From assembly GCA_019752635.1 (NCBI GenBank), contig JAIELX010000016.1:62001-126000 (forward strand): 64,000 nt of DNA. Reading direction: 5' to 3'. The translations under genes and the position numbers were made by a program. The DNA is from Candidatus Obscuribacterales bacterium. Lineage in GTDB: Bacteria; Cyanobacteriota; Vampirovibrionia; Obscuribacterales; Obscuribacteraceae. The notes under the pieces were generated by a model. That model was not told the origin of the DNA. It saw only the letters and a list, made by a program, of their open reading frames with translations, and made no database searches. Of the stretch, positions 38,557 through 49,404 are shown one piece after another; position 1 is the stretch's first letter; each line of letters opens with the position of its first letter.

Positions 38557-39710
38557 TCAAACTCGTTAACGAGGCCATAGCTAAGTGGCATGTCGAGCGA
38601 CTGTCGACGATGATTGTACGCATGCGACATTGGTTGAAACGCGGCGATGGAACAGACCCGGCATTGATCAAACAACATCTCGGTCAGGCGGAGGAACACT
38701 TCAACGACGCCATCAGCGCACTCAAGTTCAACAAATACCAGCAAGCGATGTACGCATGCCAACGAGGCCTCTCACAGATCGGCATGGCACAACTGCTCAC
38801 CACATATGGTGATGATCTCAATCAGATTGTCGCCAAAGCGAACACCATTGAACGATCTACGCGAAAGAAGCCGGAAGAACAAGAGTTGATCGGCTATCTA
38901 GCTTCTTCGCTTGCGGAGATGAAGATGTCCATCGAGTACAGCAACTTTCACGTCAGCGATCGAGCACAGACTTTATTGAACAGCTCGATGGACTTTTACA
39001 ATGACTGTTTGTCCGCCCTGAAGCAGGCAGAAAACGAGGCAGCCAAACGCAAAGCCCAAGCGGGATTGCTCCAACTAAGCCTTGCAGGACGAATAATCAG
39101 CGCCGAAAACGACATGTCGTTGCCCGGCTGGCGCGGTCTGAACAATCCTGTTCTTGGCGCTCCGTTGAGGCGCGTTGATGAGTTGCTGGAGCAAATAGTA
39201 ACGTGCAGGACCGCCATGAAGAGACTGACAGCTAACAAAGGCAGTGCCGCGCGCTTGAGATACGACAAAGCGTTGAAGCACTACAACGAAGCAATCAGCT
39301 CCTTCTCCATGGGCAGCAACGCCCACGCGCAGTCACTTATCCGAAGTGCAACAGAAGAAATAGAAGAAGCAATCAACGCAGCTAACGGCGCAAGTCTCGA
39401 AGGCGACGAAGGAAACTCAAACGATGCTGACGACGAAGAGCTGCAGCGAGAGCCGCTTGCAGATGTTCCTTCAATTATTGCCTCGGTAGCTTCACTTGTT
39501 GAGACACTCCCTTTGTCAAAAAAAGAAGTAGCGCTTAAGAGAATGCACACCGTAACTCAACTATACAAGGATGCTATTCGCGCAACAAAGAAAGAACGAT
39601 TTGTTGAGGCGGAGAAGCTAGCCGCAGACTCACTTATGGAGTTGGATCTGCTGAGACATTTCATGCTTTCACAGTCGGAGCGCAGCACTGCCGAACACGA
39701 AAAGTATTGA
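38553..39710 (+). CDS. Helical-repeat protein, 385 aa
   Basis: Function not recognised. TTG 38553 overlaps the stop of the preceding gene (TTGA) and has AAGGA ten bases upstream; TTG 38532 would add seven residues. The protein is built of repeated helical hairpins with a common pattern, roughly H/L-Y/F-x-x-A-I/L followed by a turn and a second helix. Examples are LGQAEEHFNDAISALKFNKY, YDKALKHYNEAISSFSMGSN and VTQLYKDAIRATKKERFVEA. Units are about 45 residues apart. An acidic low-complexity linker (EGDEGNSNDADDEELQ) separates the last unit. No membrane or enzyme motifs are seen. Operon position after tkt may be incidental. Confidence 0.72.
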   Translation: MIKLVNEAIAKWHVERLSTMIVRMRHWLKRGDGTDPALIKQHLGQAEEHFNDAISALKFNKYQQAMYACQRGLSQIGMAQLLTTYGDDLNQIVAKANTIERSTRKKPEEQELIGYLASSLAEMKMSIEYSNFHVSDRAQTLLNSSMDFYNDCLSALKQAENEAAKRKAQAGLLQLSLAGRIISAENDMSLPGWRGLNNPVLGAPLRRVDELLEQIVTCRTAMKRLTANKGSAARLRYDKALKHYNEAISSFSMGSNAHAQSLIRSATEEIEEAINAANGASLEGDEGNSNDADDEELQREPLADVPSIIASVASLVETLPLSKKEVALKRMHTVTQLYKDAIRATKKERFVEAEKLAADSLMELDLLRHFMLSQSERSTAEHEKY

Positions 39711-39715
39711 GTAAA

Positions 39716-40081
39716 TCAAGAGTACCGCTCAAAACTACATCGCAGCGCAGCCAGCTCAGTTTTCAGTTCGCGAACTATGTCTTGCACATTAGTCCAATCG
39801 CCTTCCTTGGCGCTAAGCTCGATCTCGGCCGACAGCATTTGAATCTTTCTTGCTTGCAACATGCCACTCACCCCCTTTAGCGAATGAGCAACCATGCTCA
39901 CTACCGGCACACTGCGAGTCGCAATCCCTGTTTCCAATTCTCCTATTCGACTTTCATTCTCGGTGATGAAGAGGCGCAGAAGGGTCAGCGTTCGCTCAGC
40001 GCCATACTGCCGTTGCAGGCCGTCAAAATCAATTCCGCACTTCTCGGAGTTGCTAAAGTTAATCAAATTGAGCACCCTCAT
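39716..40081 (-). CDS. Histidine phosphotransfer (Hpt) domain protein, 121 aa
   Basis: Relay protein that passes phosphate between histidine kinases and response regulators. The whole protein is a single Hpt four-helix domain. The phospho-accepting His66 sits in MVAHSLKGVSGML, the usual AHSLKG motif. The region before (DFDGLQRQYGAERTLTLLRLF) matches the family's first helices. It is convergent with the helical-repeat gene, 5 bases away. No hybrid kinase or response regulator is in the neighbourhood, so it is an orphan relay acting with distant partners. The start is ATG 40081; no strong ribosome site is visible. Confidence 0.88.
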   Translation of the reverse strand: MRVLNLINFSNSEKCGIDFDGLQRQYGAERTLTLLRLFITENESRIGELETGIATRSVPVVSMVAHSLKGVSGMLQARKIQMLSAEIELSAKEGDWTNVQDIVRELKTELAALRCSFERYS

Positions 40082-40235
40082 GCAGCTAAAGGCAAGAGTT
40101 TCCAGTGCTACCGGGCGAAGGGAAAACGTTCACCCTTGCGACCATTAGTGTCAGAAGTCGCAGTAACCAATAGATCGATTATAACCCCAGTTTGCAGAAA
40201 GACGACTTTTCGTCTACTGGCAAAGAGGCTTGTTG

Positions 40236-41636
40236 TTACCGTGCCGACGAGTTACTCGCAGGAGTTGAATCTTTTCCTGCTTGCTCGGCACTTGAACCGG
40301 CGGTTGGACCGGGCGGGGGGCTAGTCCCGGGAGCCGCCGGTGCAGGAGAAGGAGCAGTACTAGAATGTTTAGAGGGCTCCGGTGCGATTGGCTTATCCAA
40401 ATCGATATCTTCAACGGAGCGGTCAGCAGGAGGTTGAGGAGTGTTTGATGATTCTGAGCCACCATCTAAGACATCATTTAGACGCGGATCAGATGGTTCA
40501 TCAACGCTGTTAGGTGGCGGGGCCGCCTGGGCGGGAAACAACCGATCGTACAATGCAGTCGGCAACACGGGCTTCAACAGCGCAGGCAGTTGCCCGCTGC
40601 CGCCCAGCACGAAATACCAGATCAAGACGCAACCGATGCTGGCTTGCGCCGCAACAAAAATCGTTGTCCACGATTGCGTCTGCTTCTTTGCCGGCGCCAA
40701 AGCATCCGACACTTCCCGCGCCACTGCCGATGCCGCCGCCGCAGAAAGTTCATAAACACGTTGGCTGTCTACTTCCAGGCTAGCGTGAGCGATTTCGCTA
40801 ATTGCGCCCTCAGAAGCTTGCCGCGCCATGCGCATAGCCTCGTCATAACAATGTTGTTGAACTTTGTTTTTTGGAACGCCTGTTACATCCTTCAAAGCTT
40901 CTCTGGTGAGTTTTGCCGCCCGACGCTGTGCTTCAGCCTTAATGAGCGCCATTACTTCCTGACGCACAGTCTCCGCAGCCGCCTGGCGAGCCGCGGATTC
41001 TGCGGCTTCGCTAGCAACTTCCTCGCCCGCATCCTTAGCAATAGCACCGGCAGCAATAACCGCCGCAGTCTGCGCTGCTCGCCTGAGCTCCGGCGTAAAT
41101 GCCCTGGTCGCGGCTTCAATCGCGGCCTTCTCCGCCTCGGTGCCAAGTACGGCGTGCAGAGTGTCATCATCCTGCTGTCCACTTGAGCGATCAAGCAGAA
41201 CCAGCAGCGTAGCCAGAACTGCGCTTTCCAAAATCGGATTGCTCAAAGCTGGCAGTTGATCATTCAGCACCTTTCGAGCGGCCTCGGTAGCTGCAATCAT
41301 TGCCCGATCTTTGCTCCAGGCTCGTACGGCCGCCAGCGCAGCATCTCGAGCAGCTGGTTCCGCAGCATCGGCTACAACCTGCATAATGTTCGGGTACTTG
41401 GACGAGTCACGCAAATAGTGGTCAACGGTATCTCGAGCACCAGGGGCAGCTTTAACTACCACAGACTCCGCGACAAAGCGAGCTGAAGAGTTTATGGCTT
41501 CATGAAGAGTGGCACGAGCGATCTCACCCGCCTCTTGATCAGCGACAACTGCGCAGGCTTTCAAACAAAGCCCGCTCGCCAGTTCCACCGCGTTGCGGCG
41601 CTGTGTGTCTGATATCAGTTCTGAAGTGATCTCCAC
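40236..41636 (-). CDS. Ala-rich helical protein with single membrane anchor and Pro/Ser-rich tail, 466 aa
   Basis: Function not recognised. Residues 1-320 are strongly helical and Ala-rich (AAIEAATRAFTPELRRAAQTAA; EVASEAAESAARQAAAETVR, each within 22 residues of the next charged turn), suggesting a long coiled coil or helical bundle. One membrane segment lies near residues 329-347 (TTIFVAAQASIGCVLIWYF). The C-terminal ~95 residues are Pro/Ser/Ala-rich and acidic, and probably lie outside the membrane. The layout, cytoplasmic helical domain then anchor then flexible tail, is reminiscent of envelope linkers or chemoreceptor-like rods, but no methyl-accepting signature is present. It lies 154 bases upstream of the Hpt gene on the same strand. 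Confidence 0.7.
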   Translation of the reverse strand: MEITSELISDTQRRNAVELASGLCLKACAVVADQEAGEIARATLHEAINSSARFVAESVVVKAAPGARDTVDHYLRDSSKYPNIMQVVADAAEPAARDAALAAVRAWSKDRAMIAATEAARKVLNDQLPALSNPILESAVLATLLVLLDRSSGQQDDDTLHAVLGTEAEKAAIEAATRAFTPELRRAAQTAAVIAAGAIAKDAGEEVASEAAESAARQAAAETVRQEVMALIKAEAQRRAAKLTREALKDVTGVPKNKVQQHCYDEAMRMARQASEGAISEIAHASLEVDSQRVYELSAAAASAVAREVSDALAPAKKQTQSWTTIFVAAQASIGCVLIWYFVLGGSGQLPALLKPVLPTALYDRLFPAQAAPPPNSVDEPSDPRLNDVLDGGSESSNTPQPPADRSVEDIDLDKPIAPEPSKHSSTAPSPAPAAPGTSPPPGPTAGSSAEQAGKDSTPASNSSAR

Positions 41637-41820
41637 TATCGACTGACCAATCCCCTCTTCTGATTTTACCTAAGAGAATACTTGCCCATTCTTGCCCAAT
41701 TCCACCCGATCTAAGGCGATTTTGCATCGTATATGAAAAAATTCCCAGGAGTTTGATTGAACTTTTTCACGAGTTCCTTCGTTTATAAGGTGGATGCACA
41801 CACAAACGAGGTTCCTTCTC

Positions 41821-42162
41821 ATGACTACTGCCAAGCTAGCGAAACTCCTCTCTGTAGCTTTTTGCATGCTTTCTCTCAGCTCACTGATTCCAGCGGAAGC
41901 TCAAAATTACAGACAACGAGTCAACAATAGGCAAAATCGCCAACAAACCAGACTGAATCACGGTAAGAATAACGGTGAGCTCACAAAAGCTGAATGCGCC
42001 AGACTTCAAACCAGACAAACGTCGCTCGCATTGAGGGAAGCTCGATTCCGCAAAAGCGGAAACGGTCTTTCTCCAGCTGAGGCCGCTCGCCTCGAGAAAC
42101 AACAAGACAACATCAGCAAACACATCTACAGACAAAAGCATGACGGTCAGGACCGAAACTAA
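41821..42162 (+). CDS. Small secreted basic protein, 113 aa
   Basis: Probably periplasmic. ATG 41821 has GAGG nine bases upstream; the ATG at 41794 touches its purine run and is less likely. A signal peptide is clear (LAKLLSVAFCMLSLSSLIPAEA, cleavage after AEA). The mature part is basic and Gln/Asn/Arg-rich (NYRQRVNNRQNRQQTR). Two related helical units follow (ELTKAECARLQTRQ and GLSPAEAARLEKQQ), the second ending in HIYRQKHD. This two-unit pattern (LT/LSxxExARLExxQ) occurs in small secreted proteins of several Gram-negative bacteria as far as I recall, function unknown. Confidence 0.72.
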   Translation: MTTAKLAKLLSVAFCMLSLSSLIPAEAQNYRQRVNNRQNRQQTRLNHGKNNGELTKAECARLQTRQTSLALREARFRKSGNGLSPAEAARLEKQQDNISKHIYRQKHDGQDRN

Positions 42163-42190
42163 CTCGGACCATCAGCCGTTGACCAGACTT

Positions 42191-42259
42191 GCAGCAGATG
42201 AGCGAAAGGGAACGCGATCAAATCACCGCTGAAAGCGGGTAACTTCGCTCATCTGCTGC
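42191..42259. repeat. 69-base long inverted repeat with nested hairpin
   Basis: GCAGCAGATGAGCGAA (42191-42206) is the exact reverse complement of TTCGCTCATCTGCTGC (42244-42259). Inside, CCGCT (42226-42230) pairs with AGCGG (42234-42238) around GAA. It lies between the convergent secreted-protein and purK genes. No T-run follows on either side, so a plain terminator is not certain. Confidence 0.6.
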
Positions 42260-42308
42260 GATACCCAACGCGATATTTTCCGCGTCCACGAAAGTAATGC
42301 GCTCACGT

Positions 42309-43454
42309 CTATCCGATACGAGCGGCGCTTAATCGATCCCGAGCCTTCATCACTATTTCCTGCGCTTCCTCTGTCCAGCGCGAACAAGCAGTAATGTGCC
42401 CCATCTTGCGTCCGGAACGAGCTTCAGTTTTGCCGTACAAATGCAAATGCACATCCGGAATCTCCAATGTATAAGACCATTCCGGCTCGCCGTGAGTCCA
42501 GAGATCGCCTAATAAATTTGCCATTGCTGCTGCCGAATGTGGTTCGGTTTTGCCCAGTGGCAAACCGGAAATGGCGCGGATATGCTGCTCAAACTGACTG
42601 GTCGGGCAGGCCTCCAGACTGTAGTGCCCCGAATTGTGCGGACGGGGAGCAATCTCGTTGATAAGCAATCGATCAGGCCCGACCAGAAAGAACTCCACGC
42701 ACAGTAGCCCGCAGATGTCTAAGGATTCCATCACTGCGCAGGTTATCTCAATTGCTTCTGCAGCCAATCGCCAGTTTATTCTGGCCGGAACCGACGAAAT
42801 ATCCAGGATGTGATTCTTGTGAGTATTCTCGATCGGACCGAATGCCTTGACCTCTCCGTAAGTGCCTCTGGCACCGATAACAGAGATTTCTTTGTCATAG
42901 CGAACATACTGTTCGACAATACAATCGGAACGCCCAAGCTCCTCGTAATACTTGATCGCATCAGCCTTGTCGGTTACAACACGCTGCCCTTTCCCATCAT
43001 AGCCATAGCCACAAGTCTTCAAGACAGCCGGATATCCGACTTTTTCCAATGAATCAAACAATTCGTCAATGTTGCGCACATGCGCAAAACCAACAACAGG
43101 AAATCCATGATCCTGCAAATAAGTCTTTTCGCGAAGCCTGTTCTGCGATATTTGCAGGGCGTTTACAGACGGAGCCACACGAGTTTCTTCAGCCACTACT
43201 TTATAAGATGAGACTGGTATGTTTTCAAACTCCAAGGTAACCAAGTTCGCCTCACGCGCGAAAAGCCGCAAAGCGTCTACGTCTTCAAAGGAACTGACGA
43301 TAGTCTTGGAACAAACCTGAGAGATTGGCGAATCATGTTCGGTGGTGTAGCCAATGACTCGATAGCCCATCTGCTGCGCGGACAGAGCCAGCATTCGCCC
43401 CAATTGACCGCCGCCAAGAATTCCGATTACTGAACCAGGCAGAATTGTTTTCAT
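42309..43454 (-). CDS. purK: N5-carboxyaminoimidazole ribonucleotide synthase
   Basis: ATP-grasp enzyme that carboxylates AIR in purine synthesis, feeding PurE. At 381 residues it has the family's length. The start GGGQLGRMLALSAQQMGY, the ATP-grasp core (GYPAVLKTCGYGYDGKGQ) and the metal/active region (VEFFLVGPDRLLINEIAPRPHNSGH) are all present. Its ATG shares one base with the purE stop (TAATG at 43454), so translation is coupled. It is the last gene of a sua5-purE-purK cluster. Confidence 0.97.
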   Translation of the reverse strand: MKTILPGSVIGILGGGQLGRMLALSAQQMGYRVIGYTTEHDSPISQVCSKTIVSSFEDVDALRLFAREANLVTLEFENIPVSSYKVVAEETRVAPSVNALQISQNRLREKTYLQDHGFPVVGFAHVRNIDELFDSLEKVGYPAVLKTCGYGYDGKGQRVVTDKADAIKYYEELGRSDCIVEQYVRYDKEISVIGARGTYGEVKAFGPIENTHKNHILDISSVPARINWRLAAEAIEITCAVMESLDICGLLCVEFFLVGPDRLLINEIAPRPHNSGHYSLEACPTSQFEQHIRAISGLPLGKTEPHSAAAMANLLGDLWTHGEPEWSYTLEIPDVHLHLYGKTEARSGRKMGHITACSRWTEEAQEIVMKARDRLSAARIG

Positions 43455-43942
43455 TAACTCAACGTCTCCGTCATCACTTTTTCTTCTTGCGTTTTCCTGT
43501 ATTGCTTCAACTTTTCTCGCAGGTCTGGAAATTCATTGCATAAAATCGCTATCGACAATAGCCCTGCATTGACTGCTCCGGCCCTGCCGATGGCCAGTGT
43601 AGCGGTCGGTATTCCTGCTGGCATTTGAACAATGGACAACAGTGAGTCCACACCGTGCAAAGCTTTAGATTCGACAGGCACACCCAACACTGGCACTATA
43701 GTCTGAGCAGCCACCATTCCGGGTAAATGCGCAGCCCCTCCTGCACCGGCAATTATCACTCTCAGCCCGCGAATTTCCGCGTCACGAGCATAGGTCCGCA
43801 TCAATTCAGGAGTGCGATGCGCTGAGACCACCTTGCATTCATGCGGCACCCCGAACTCGGTAAGAATCTCATCGGCATGTTTCATGGTTTCCCAATCGGA
43901 CTTGCTTCCCATGATAATGCCAACTAAAGCATCAAGTGCCAT
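43454..43942 (-). CDS. purE: N5-carboxyaminoimidazole ribonucleotide mutase
   Basis: Converts N5-CAIR to CAIR in purine synthesis. Class I PurE signatures are intact: GSKSDWETM near the N-terminus, SAHRTPELM with the catalytic His, and [14 protein letters not shown]. Length (162 residues) is normal. The reading frame overlaps the sua5-like gene upstream by 11 bases and purK downstream by one base. All three are therefore likely on one message. Confidence 0.97.
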   Translation of the reverse strand: MALDALVGIIMGSKSDWETMKHADEILTEFGVPHECKVVSAHRTPELMRTYARDAEIRGLRVIIAGAGGAAHLPGMVAAQTIVPVLGVPVESKALHGVDSLLSIVQMPAGIPTATLAIGRAGAVNAGLLSIAILCNEFPDLREKLKQYRKTQEEKVMTETLS

Positions 43943-44936
43943 CGCCGCAGACCTCCGAATTCACAATGGAACGCTCTCCGGCTGCCCGAGTTAGCCTGTC
44001 GGTGATTGCGACCCACTCAGGGCTTGACGGCGGTCGCTCGATTACTATCACATCAACACGATCGCTTCTGTCCATCGATCTCAAATTCTTGTAGAGGGCA
44101 AAAGCATAAACATCAGGTGAGCACGACATTGAGACGCGTAGTTCGCTGCTGGAATCTGCCGCAACGTCCGACAACACTAGCACTCCTGCATTCTTTCCCT
44201 CGGCAAGCAACTTGGCAAGTGTTTCGGTCAGCCTTCCCGAATCAACCAGCTGAACTGTCTTTTTAGGCGCATAGTGCGAAGGAAGGTCACCGGGAACACG
44301 AGGAGTAGTCAATTCTGCCGAAGCGGCAGTCTGCATTTCAGACAGAGCCACCCGGATACTTTCTTCCTGAATCATGCCGGGGCGAAGAATTCGTGCGCCC
44401 CCTGCCGAAAGGTCAATTATAGTCGACTCAATGCCAACCTGACACTGACCGCCATCAAGCACCATTACCTCGTCATTGAACTCGAAACGAACATCCTCTG
44501 CGCTTGTCGGACTGATTCGTCCAAACCTGTTGGCCGACGGCGCGGCAATTCCGCGTCCGAATGTCTCCAAAAGCTTTCGGGCTACCGGATGCGACGGAAT
44601 ACGAACGGCTACAGTATCCTGTCCGCCGGTTATTGCATCCAAAACCCCGGGTGCTCGCTTTAGTACCATTGTCAACGGACCCGGCCAGAACATTGCCGCA
44701 AGGAGAATCGCTTCGTCGGGCACCTCTAGACACCACTCTTGCAGTTGCGCTGTCGAAGCCAAGTGTACGATTGACGGATGGCTGGTCGGGCGGCCTTTCA
44801 GGGCGTAGAGGGCAGCGATTGCCTCCGGATTGGATGCATCGGCACCCAAACCGTAGACAGTCTCAGTAGGGAAAGCGACTAGTCCCCCACAGGCTAGTAT
44901 TTCAGCTGCTTTTTCAATCCGTTTGGAAGATTCCAC
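43932..44936 (-). CDS. sua5: Threonylcarbamoyl-AMP synthase (Sua5 type)
   Basis: Makes threonylcarbamoyl-AMP for the t6A37 modification of tRNAs. GTG 44936 is chosen because GGAG lies seven bases upstream and it starts directly before the conserved [20 protein letters not shown]. Longer ATG/TTG starts upstream add Trp/Cys-rich residues unlike the family. The YrdC fold carries [24 protein letters not shown] and [13 protein letters not shown]. At 334 residues a C-terminal Sua5 domain is included (after [12 protein letters not shown]), unlike the short TsaC form. It overlaps purE by 11 bases and heads the cluster. Confidence 0.93.
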   Translation of the reverse strand: MESSKRIEKAAEILACGGLVAFPTETVYGLGADASNPEAIAALYALKGRPTSHPSIVHLASTAQLQEWCLEVPDEAILLAAMFWPGPLTMVLKRAPGVLDAITGGQDTVAVRIPSHPVARKLLETFGRGIAAPSANRFGRISPTSAEDVRFEFNDEVMVLDGGQCQVGIESTIIDLSAGGARILRPGMIQEESIRVALSEMQTAASAELTTPRVPGDLPSHYAPKKTVQLVDSGRLTETLAKLLAEGKNAGVLVLSDVAADSSSELRVSMSCSPDVYAFALYKNLRSMDRSDRVDVIVIERPPSSPEWVAITDRLTRAAGERSIVNSEVCGDGT

Positions 44937-45522
44937 GGCGTAGCTCCAACGCAACCAGCAGATACAAATCCGGCTCCATTGTGTCATGTCGACAGCCGGC
45001 CCCCACCTCAGCATGAACTTTTTTGGTTGTCAGCGTCCCTCGAATCCGCAGACAGATAGCGAAGCTCGTGACGTTGTTTACAGCGGAACCATTGGTTCTT
45101 TTCGCTTAACCTTTCCTCGCCCCGTTGTGGTCAGGCAGGTCGCACCTACCCCGGAAATTCAACCGGAATAGAAAGTTGCGGGCAACTTGCGATCTCAATC
45201 CAGCAAGCCTTGAAGGAAAAAGGGACAAGCGAATTCGGTTTGACTTGGTCCACACGAAATCCGTAAGTTCCAGACGACCCTATTTTCTCTCTCAACCAAT
45301 CGGACCGACAAACCAACTCAAAACCCTCAAACGAACTGCTGAAAAGCCTTTTGAGACTTCATGCCTGTAAGCATGAGGGTGGTGATTGTTGTTCACGAAA
45401 CTTGAGCACGAATCGGCGACGAACCGCGTAGCTAGCGCAACCAGTATATCGGTTCGCCAGGTTCTCTGATTCGCCGAAACCTACTTCAAACCGGCTTCAC
45501 CCCCGGGCTCTGGAGATTACCA
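44937..45522. other. Divergent gene-free interval, 586 bases
   Basis: Lies between the sua5 start (minus) and the M28 peptidase start (plus). Short open frames exist but none has a ribosome site or family resemblance. Two small hairpins were seen: AAGTTG (45173-45178) with CAACTT (45183-45188), and TCATGC with GCATGA near 45359-45376. No tRNA-like cloverleaf or known riboswitch was recognised. Confidence 0.45.
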
Positions 45523-46635
45523 ATGTTTTCACCTGCCATGGGCCTCGCCCTGCTTCTTCTGTCGGGTGCCGTCACGGCATTCGTTCTCTGGCGTCGCAAT
45601 CGCAATCAGCGCCCTTACTGCCGCGACCACCGCAAGTTCGATCCCGTTGAGGCCCGGCGCAAGCCGCTGTTGCCCATTCCGAAAATCGACACTAGCAATG
45701 TGGGTCCCGCCGACCCCAAAATCGCTGCGTTGCTGGCAAAAGTGAACGTAGGCCGCGTCGAAACGCTGCTCAACGAACTCACAGGCGAAACTGACGTAAC
45801 AGTCAACGGCAAAACCGTTCGCATCGCCAGCCGCAACACGTTCTCCAGTGACCTTGAGTACGCGTTCGCATTCCTGGAAGCGATTTACCGTTCGTTCGGC
45901 TACAAGCCAAAGGCGGAAGCCAAACCCGGCGAGAAGTTCTTCTACCGGCACGAGTACACTCGCCGCCGCACGAAGCTCTACAACTTCATCGCCGAACAGC
46001 CGGGCAAGAGCGCGCGAAAACTTTTGCTCGTCGGCTCCCACATCGACTCGACCGCCGGTGCCACAAGCTCGGCCGAGAAGATTGCCCCGGGTGCTGACGA
46101 CGACGCTTCCGGTAGCGTCGGCGTGACCGAAATCGCGCGTCAGATGGCAGACTGTCAGCCGGAAGTCACGATCCGCTACTGCCACTTCAGCGGTGAGGAG
46201 CAGGGACTTTGGGGCTCGGAGGCTTACGCCGCCCACGTCGCCAATGAAGGTCTTGAAGTAATCGGCATGCTCCAGATGGACATGATCGGCTACTGCGCCA
46301 AGCCCGGCAACCGCGTTGATATCCACGACGATGTGGACACCAACGGTTCACACTCGCTGGTGGTGCTGCTCGTGCAGAACTCCGTCCGCTACAAGCTGAA
46401 GCTCAACCCCGTTGACACCCACAACAACGCGGTTACCGGTCGTAGCGACCACGCTCCGTTCCAGGACAAGGGCTACAAAGCCGTGCTGATTTCGGAAGAG
46501 TTCAGCGATGACGGCTTCAACCCGAACTATCACAGTAAGAAGGACCGCGTGCCCACGCTCAACCTCCCCTGGATGGTCGAAGTGATCCGCATGGTCCTGG
46601 CGACTGTGATTGAGATGTCGAAGACAAAGGTGTAA
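45523..46635 (+). CDS. Zinc aminopeptidase, family M28, membrane-anchored
   Basis: Peptidase with a two-zinc site. ATG 45523 has GGAG nine bases upstream. An N-terminal hydrophobic segment (MGLALLLLSGAVTAFVLW) followed by basic residues suggests a signal anchor. Metal ligands can be placed: His173 in GSHIDST, an Asp of the DDD at 192-194, Glu225/Glu226 in SGEEQG, Asp253 in QMDMIGY and His337 in NYHSKKD. All are present, so the enzyme should be active. Codon use is notably richer in C-ending codons than its neighbours, which may mean high expression or a different origin. A strong terminator follows about 85 bases after the stop. Confidence 0.93.
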   Translation: MFSPAMGLALLLLSGAVTAFVLWRRNRNQRPYCRDHRKFDPVEARRKPLLPIPKIDTSNVGPADPKIAALLAKVNVGRVETLLNELTGETDVTVNGKTVRIASRNTFSSDLEYAFAFLEAIYRSFGYKPKAEAKPGEKFFYRHEYTRRRTKLYNFIAEQPGKSARKLLLVGSHIDSTAGATSSAEKIAPGADDDASGSVGVTEIARQMADCQPEVTIRYCHFSGEEQGLWGSEAYAAHVANEGLEVIGMLQMDMIGYCAKPGNRVDIHDDVDTNGSHSLVVLLVQNSVRYKLKLNPVDTHNNAVTGRSDHAPFQDKGYKAVLISEEFSDDGFNPNYHSKKDRVPTLNLPWMVEVIRMVLATVIEMSKTKV

Positions 46636-46721
46636 CCACCGATGCCTTCGCGGCCGATAACCGGATAACTCCGGCCGGGTCCCCTCGGGGAGGGAAGGGA
46701 TTTCCCGAGGCTCGGGCGATT

Positions 46722-46748
46722 TGTGTCGCAGGCAACCCCTGCGACACA
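46722..46748. terminator. Hairpin terminator between convergent M28 and VWA genes
   Basis: TGTGTCGCAGG (46722-46732) pairs perfectly with CCTGCGACACA (46738-46748) around CAACC, followed by TTTCCCCTTT on the plus strand. It can serve the M28 gene and perhaps the opposing VWA gene. Confidence 0.75.
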
Positions 46749-46864
46749 TTTCCCCTTTGCCTTACGCCCTTTCCTACTATCACTCATAGTCAGACGCACG
46801 TAGCACGACCCCTGCGACGATCTTGCCCGGGATTTTCTCTCTTTTTAGTGCTCACGTCCCGTGC

Positions 46865-47731
46865 CTAGTTGAGAAAACCGCGCTTACCCAGTCGCGCCAG
46901 CGCCGAAGCGGTTCTTATCCTGGTAGACTCCAGCCCCCTTCCGATAACTTCCGCATCCAAGGTTTCTTGCTTCCGAGCAGCCTCAAGCACCTTCGCATCA
47001 AACGTCAGGTCTTTGAACTCATTTGACAGCATCACAACAATTCGATCAATGATTTCCTGCGGTGTGCTTACGCTGACGCACGTTCCGCCGGTGGACGATG
47101 CGAGCAATGAGAACGATGTCCTGGCAGCCAGCGATTTTCCCTGGCAGATGGCATGAAGAGTAATCCCTTTGCGCTCCATCTCGGCTGCGACTCGATGCAC
47201 GTCGAGTTGGCTTGGACAGCCGTCGCGCCATGCATCACCTTCCGTCAGTCCCGCCGAAGACGGATAAAGCCGGTTGTAGAATTGAACGAATCCATGCGGT
47301 GGTGCATCACCCACCAAAATTGCGAACCTGCAACTATGGTCTCTCCACGAGATTTTCGCTGCGGTATCGAACAATCCCTGATAAACTGCTTCCGCTGTAT
47401 CGCCTCCGCCATCAGCTCTCATACCGTGAATCGCCTTCCGCATGCTATCCATATCCGAAGTCAGGTCAGTCACCTTGGTTACGAAACTATTGTCTTGAGG
47501 CGGATGATCACGATAGGCGACCAACCCGATCTGCAAATTCAAATCACTGCCACCGGACAGTCGCGCTATTACATCGATGAGCTGAGCCTTAGCCGCCTCA
47601 ATGAAAGCTCCCATGCTGCCGGTGTTGTCCACCACAAAACAGAGATCGACTCTATTTAGAGCATTGCCATTTTCAGTCGCTGCCTTTTTCTCTGTCGCAG
47701 CATGCATTCCGCCAAAGAGGTTTTTCCACAT
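46865..47731 (-). CDS. von Willebrand factor A domain protein, 288 aa
   Basis: A VWA domain protein likely to bind a partner through a metal. The MIDAS motif is D35-N-T37-G-S39-M in LCFVVDNTGSMGAFI, with the later MIDAS Thr/Asp region in RADGGGDTAEAVYQGL and FAILVGDAPPHG. No signal peptide is seen, so it is cytoplasmic. The last ~60 residues are helical (VLEAARKQETLDAEVIGRGL). It follows the TROVE-like gene after 11 bases on the same strand, so the two VWA proteins are co-expressed and may form a complex. Confidence 0.88.
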   Translation of the reverse strand: MWKNLFGGMHAATEKKAATENGNALNRVDLCFVVDNTGSMGAFIEAAKAQLIDVIARLSGGSDLNLQIGLVAYRDHPPQDNSFVTKVTDLTSDMDSMRKAIHGMRADGGGDTAEAVYQGLFDTAAKISWRDHSCRFAILVGDAPPHGFVQFYNRLYPSSAGLTEGDAWRDGCPSQLDVHRVAAEMERKGITLHAICQGKSLAARTSFSLLASSTGGTCVSVSTPQEIIDRIVVMLSNEFKDLTFDAKVLEAARKQETLDAEVIGRGLESTRIRTASALARLGKRGFLN

Positions 47732-47742
47732 AATTTCGCTTC

Positions 47743-49314
<1,572 letters not shown>

Positions 49315-49404
49315 TTACCGCCGGAGCGCCCATAAAGAATCATTGGCAATGGAACCTGCATCTGCCAAAATCAGCAGAAGGCCGATCGTCGCCGGGTGGC
49401 AGTT

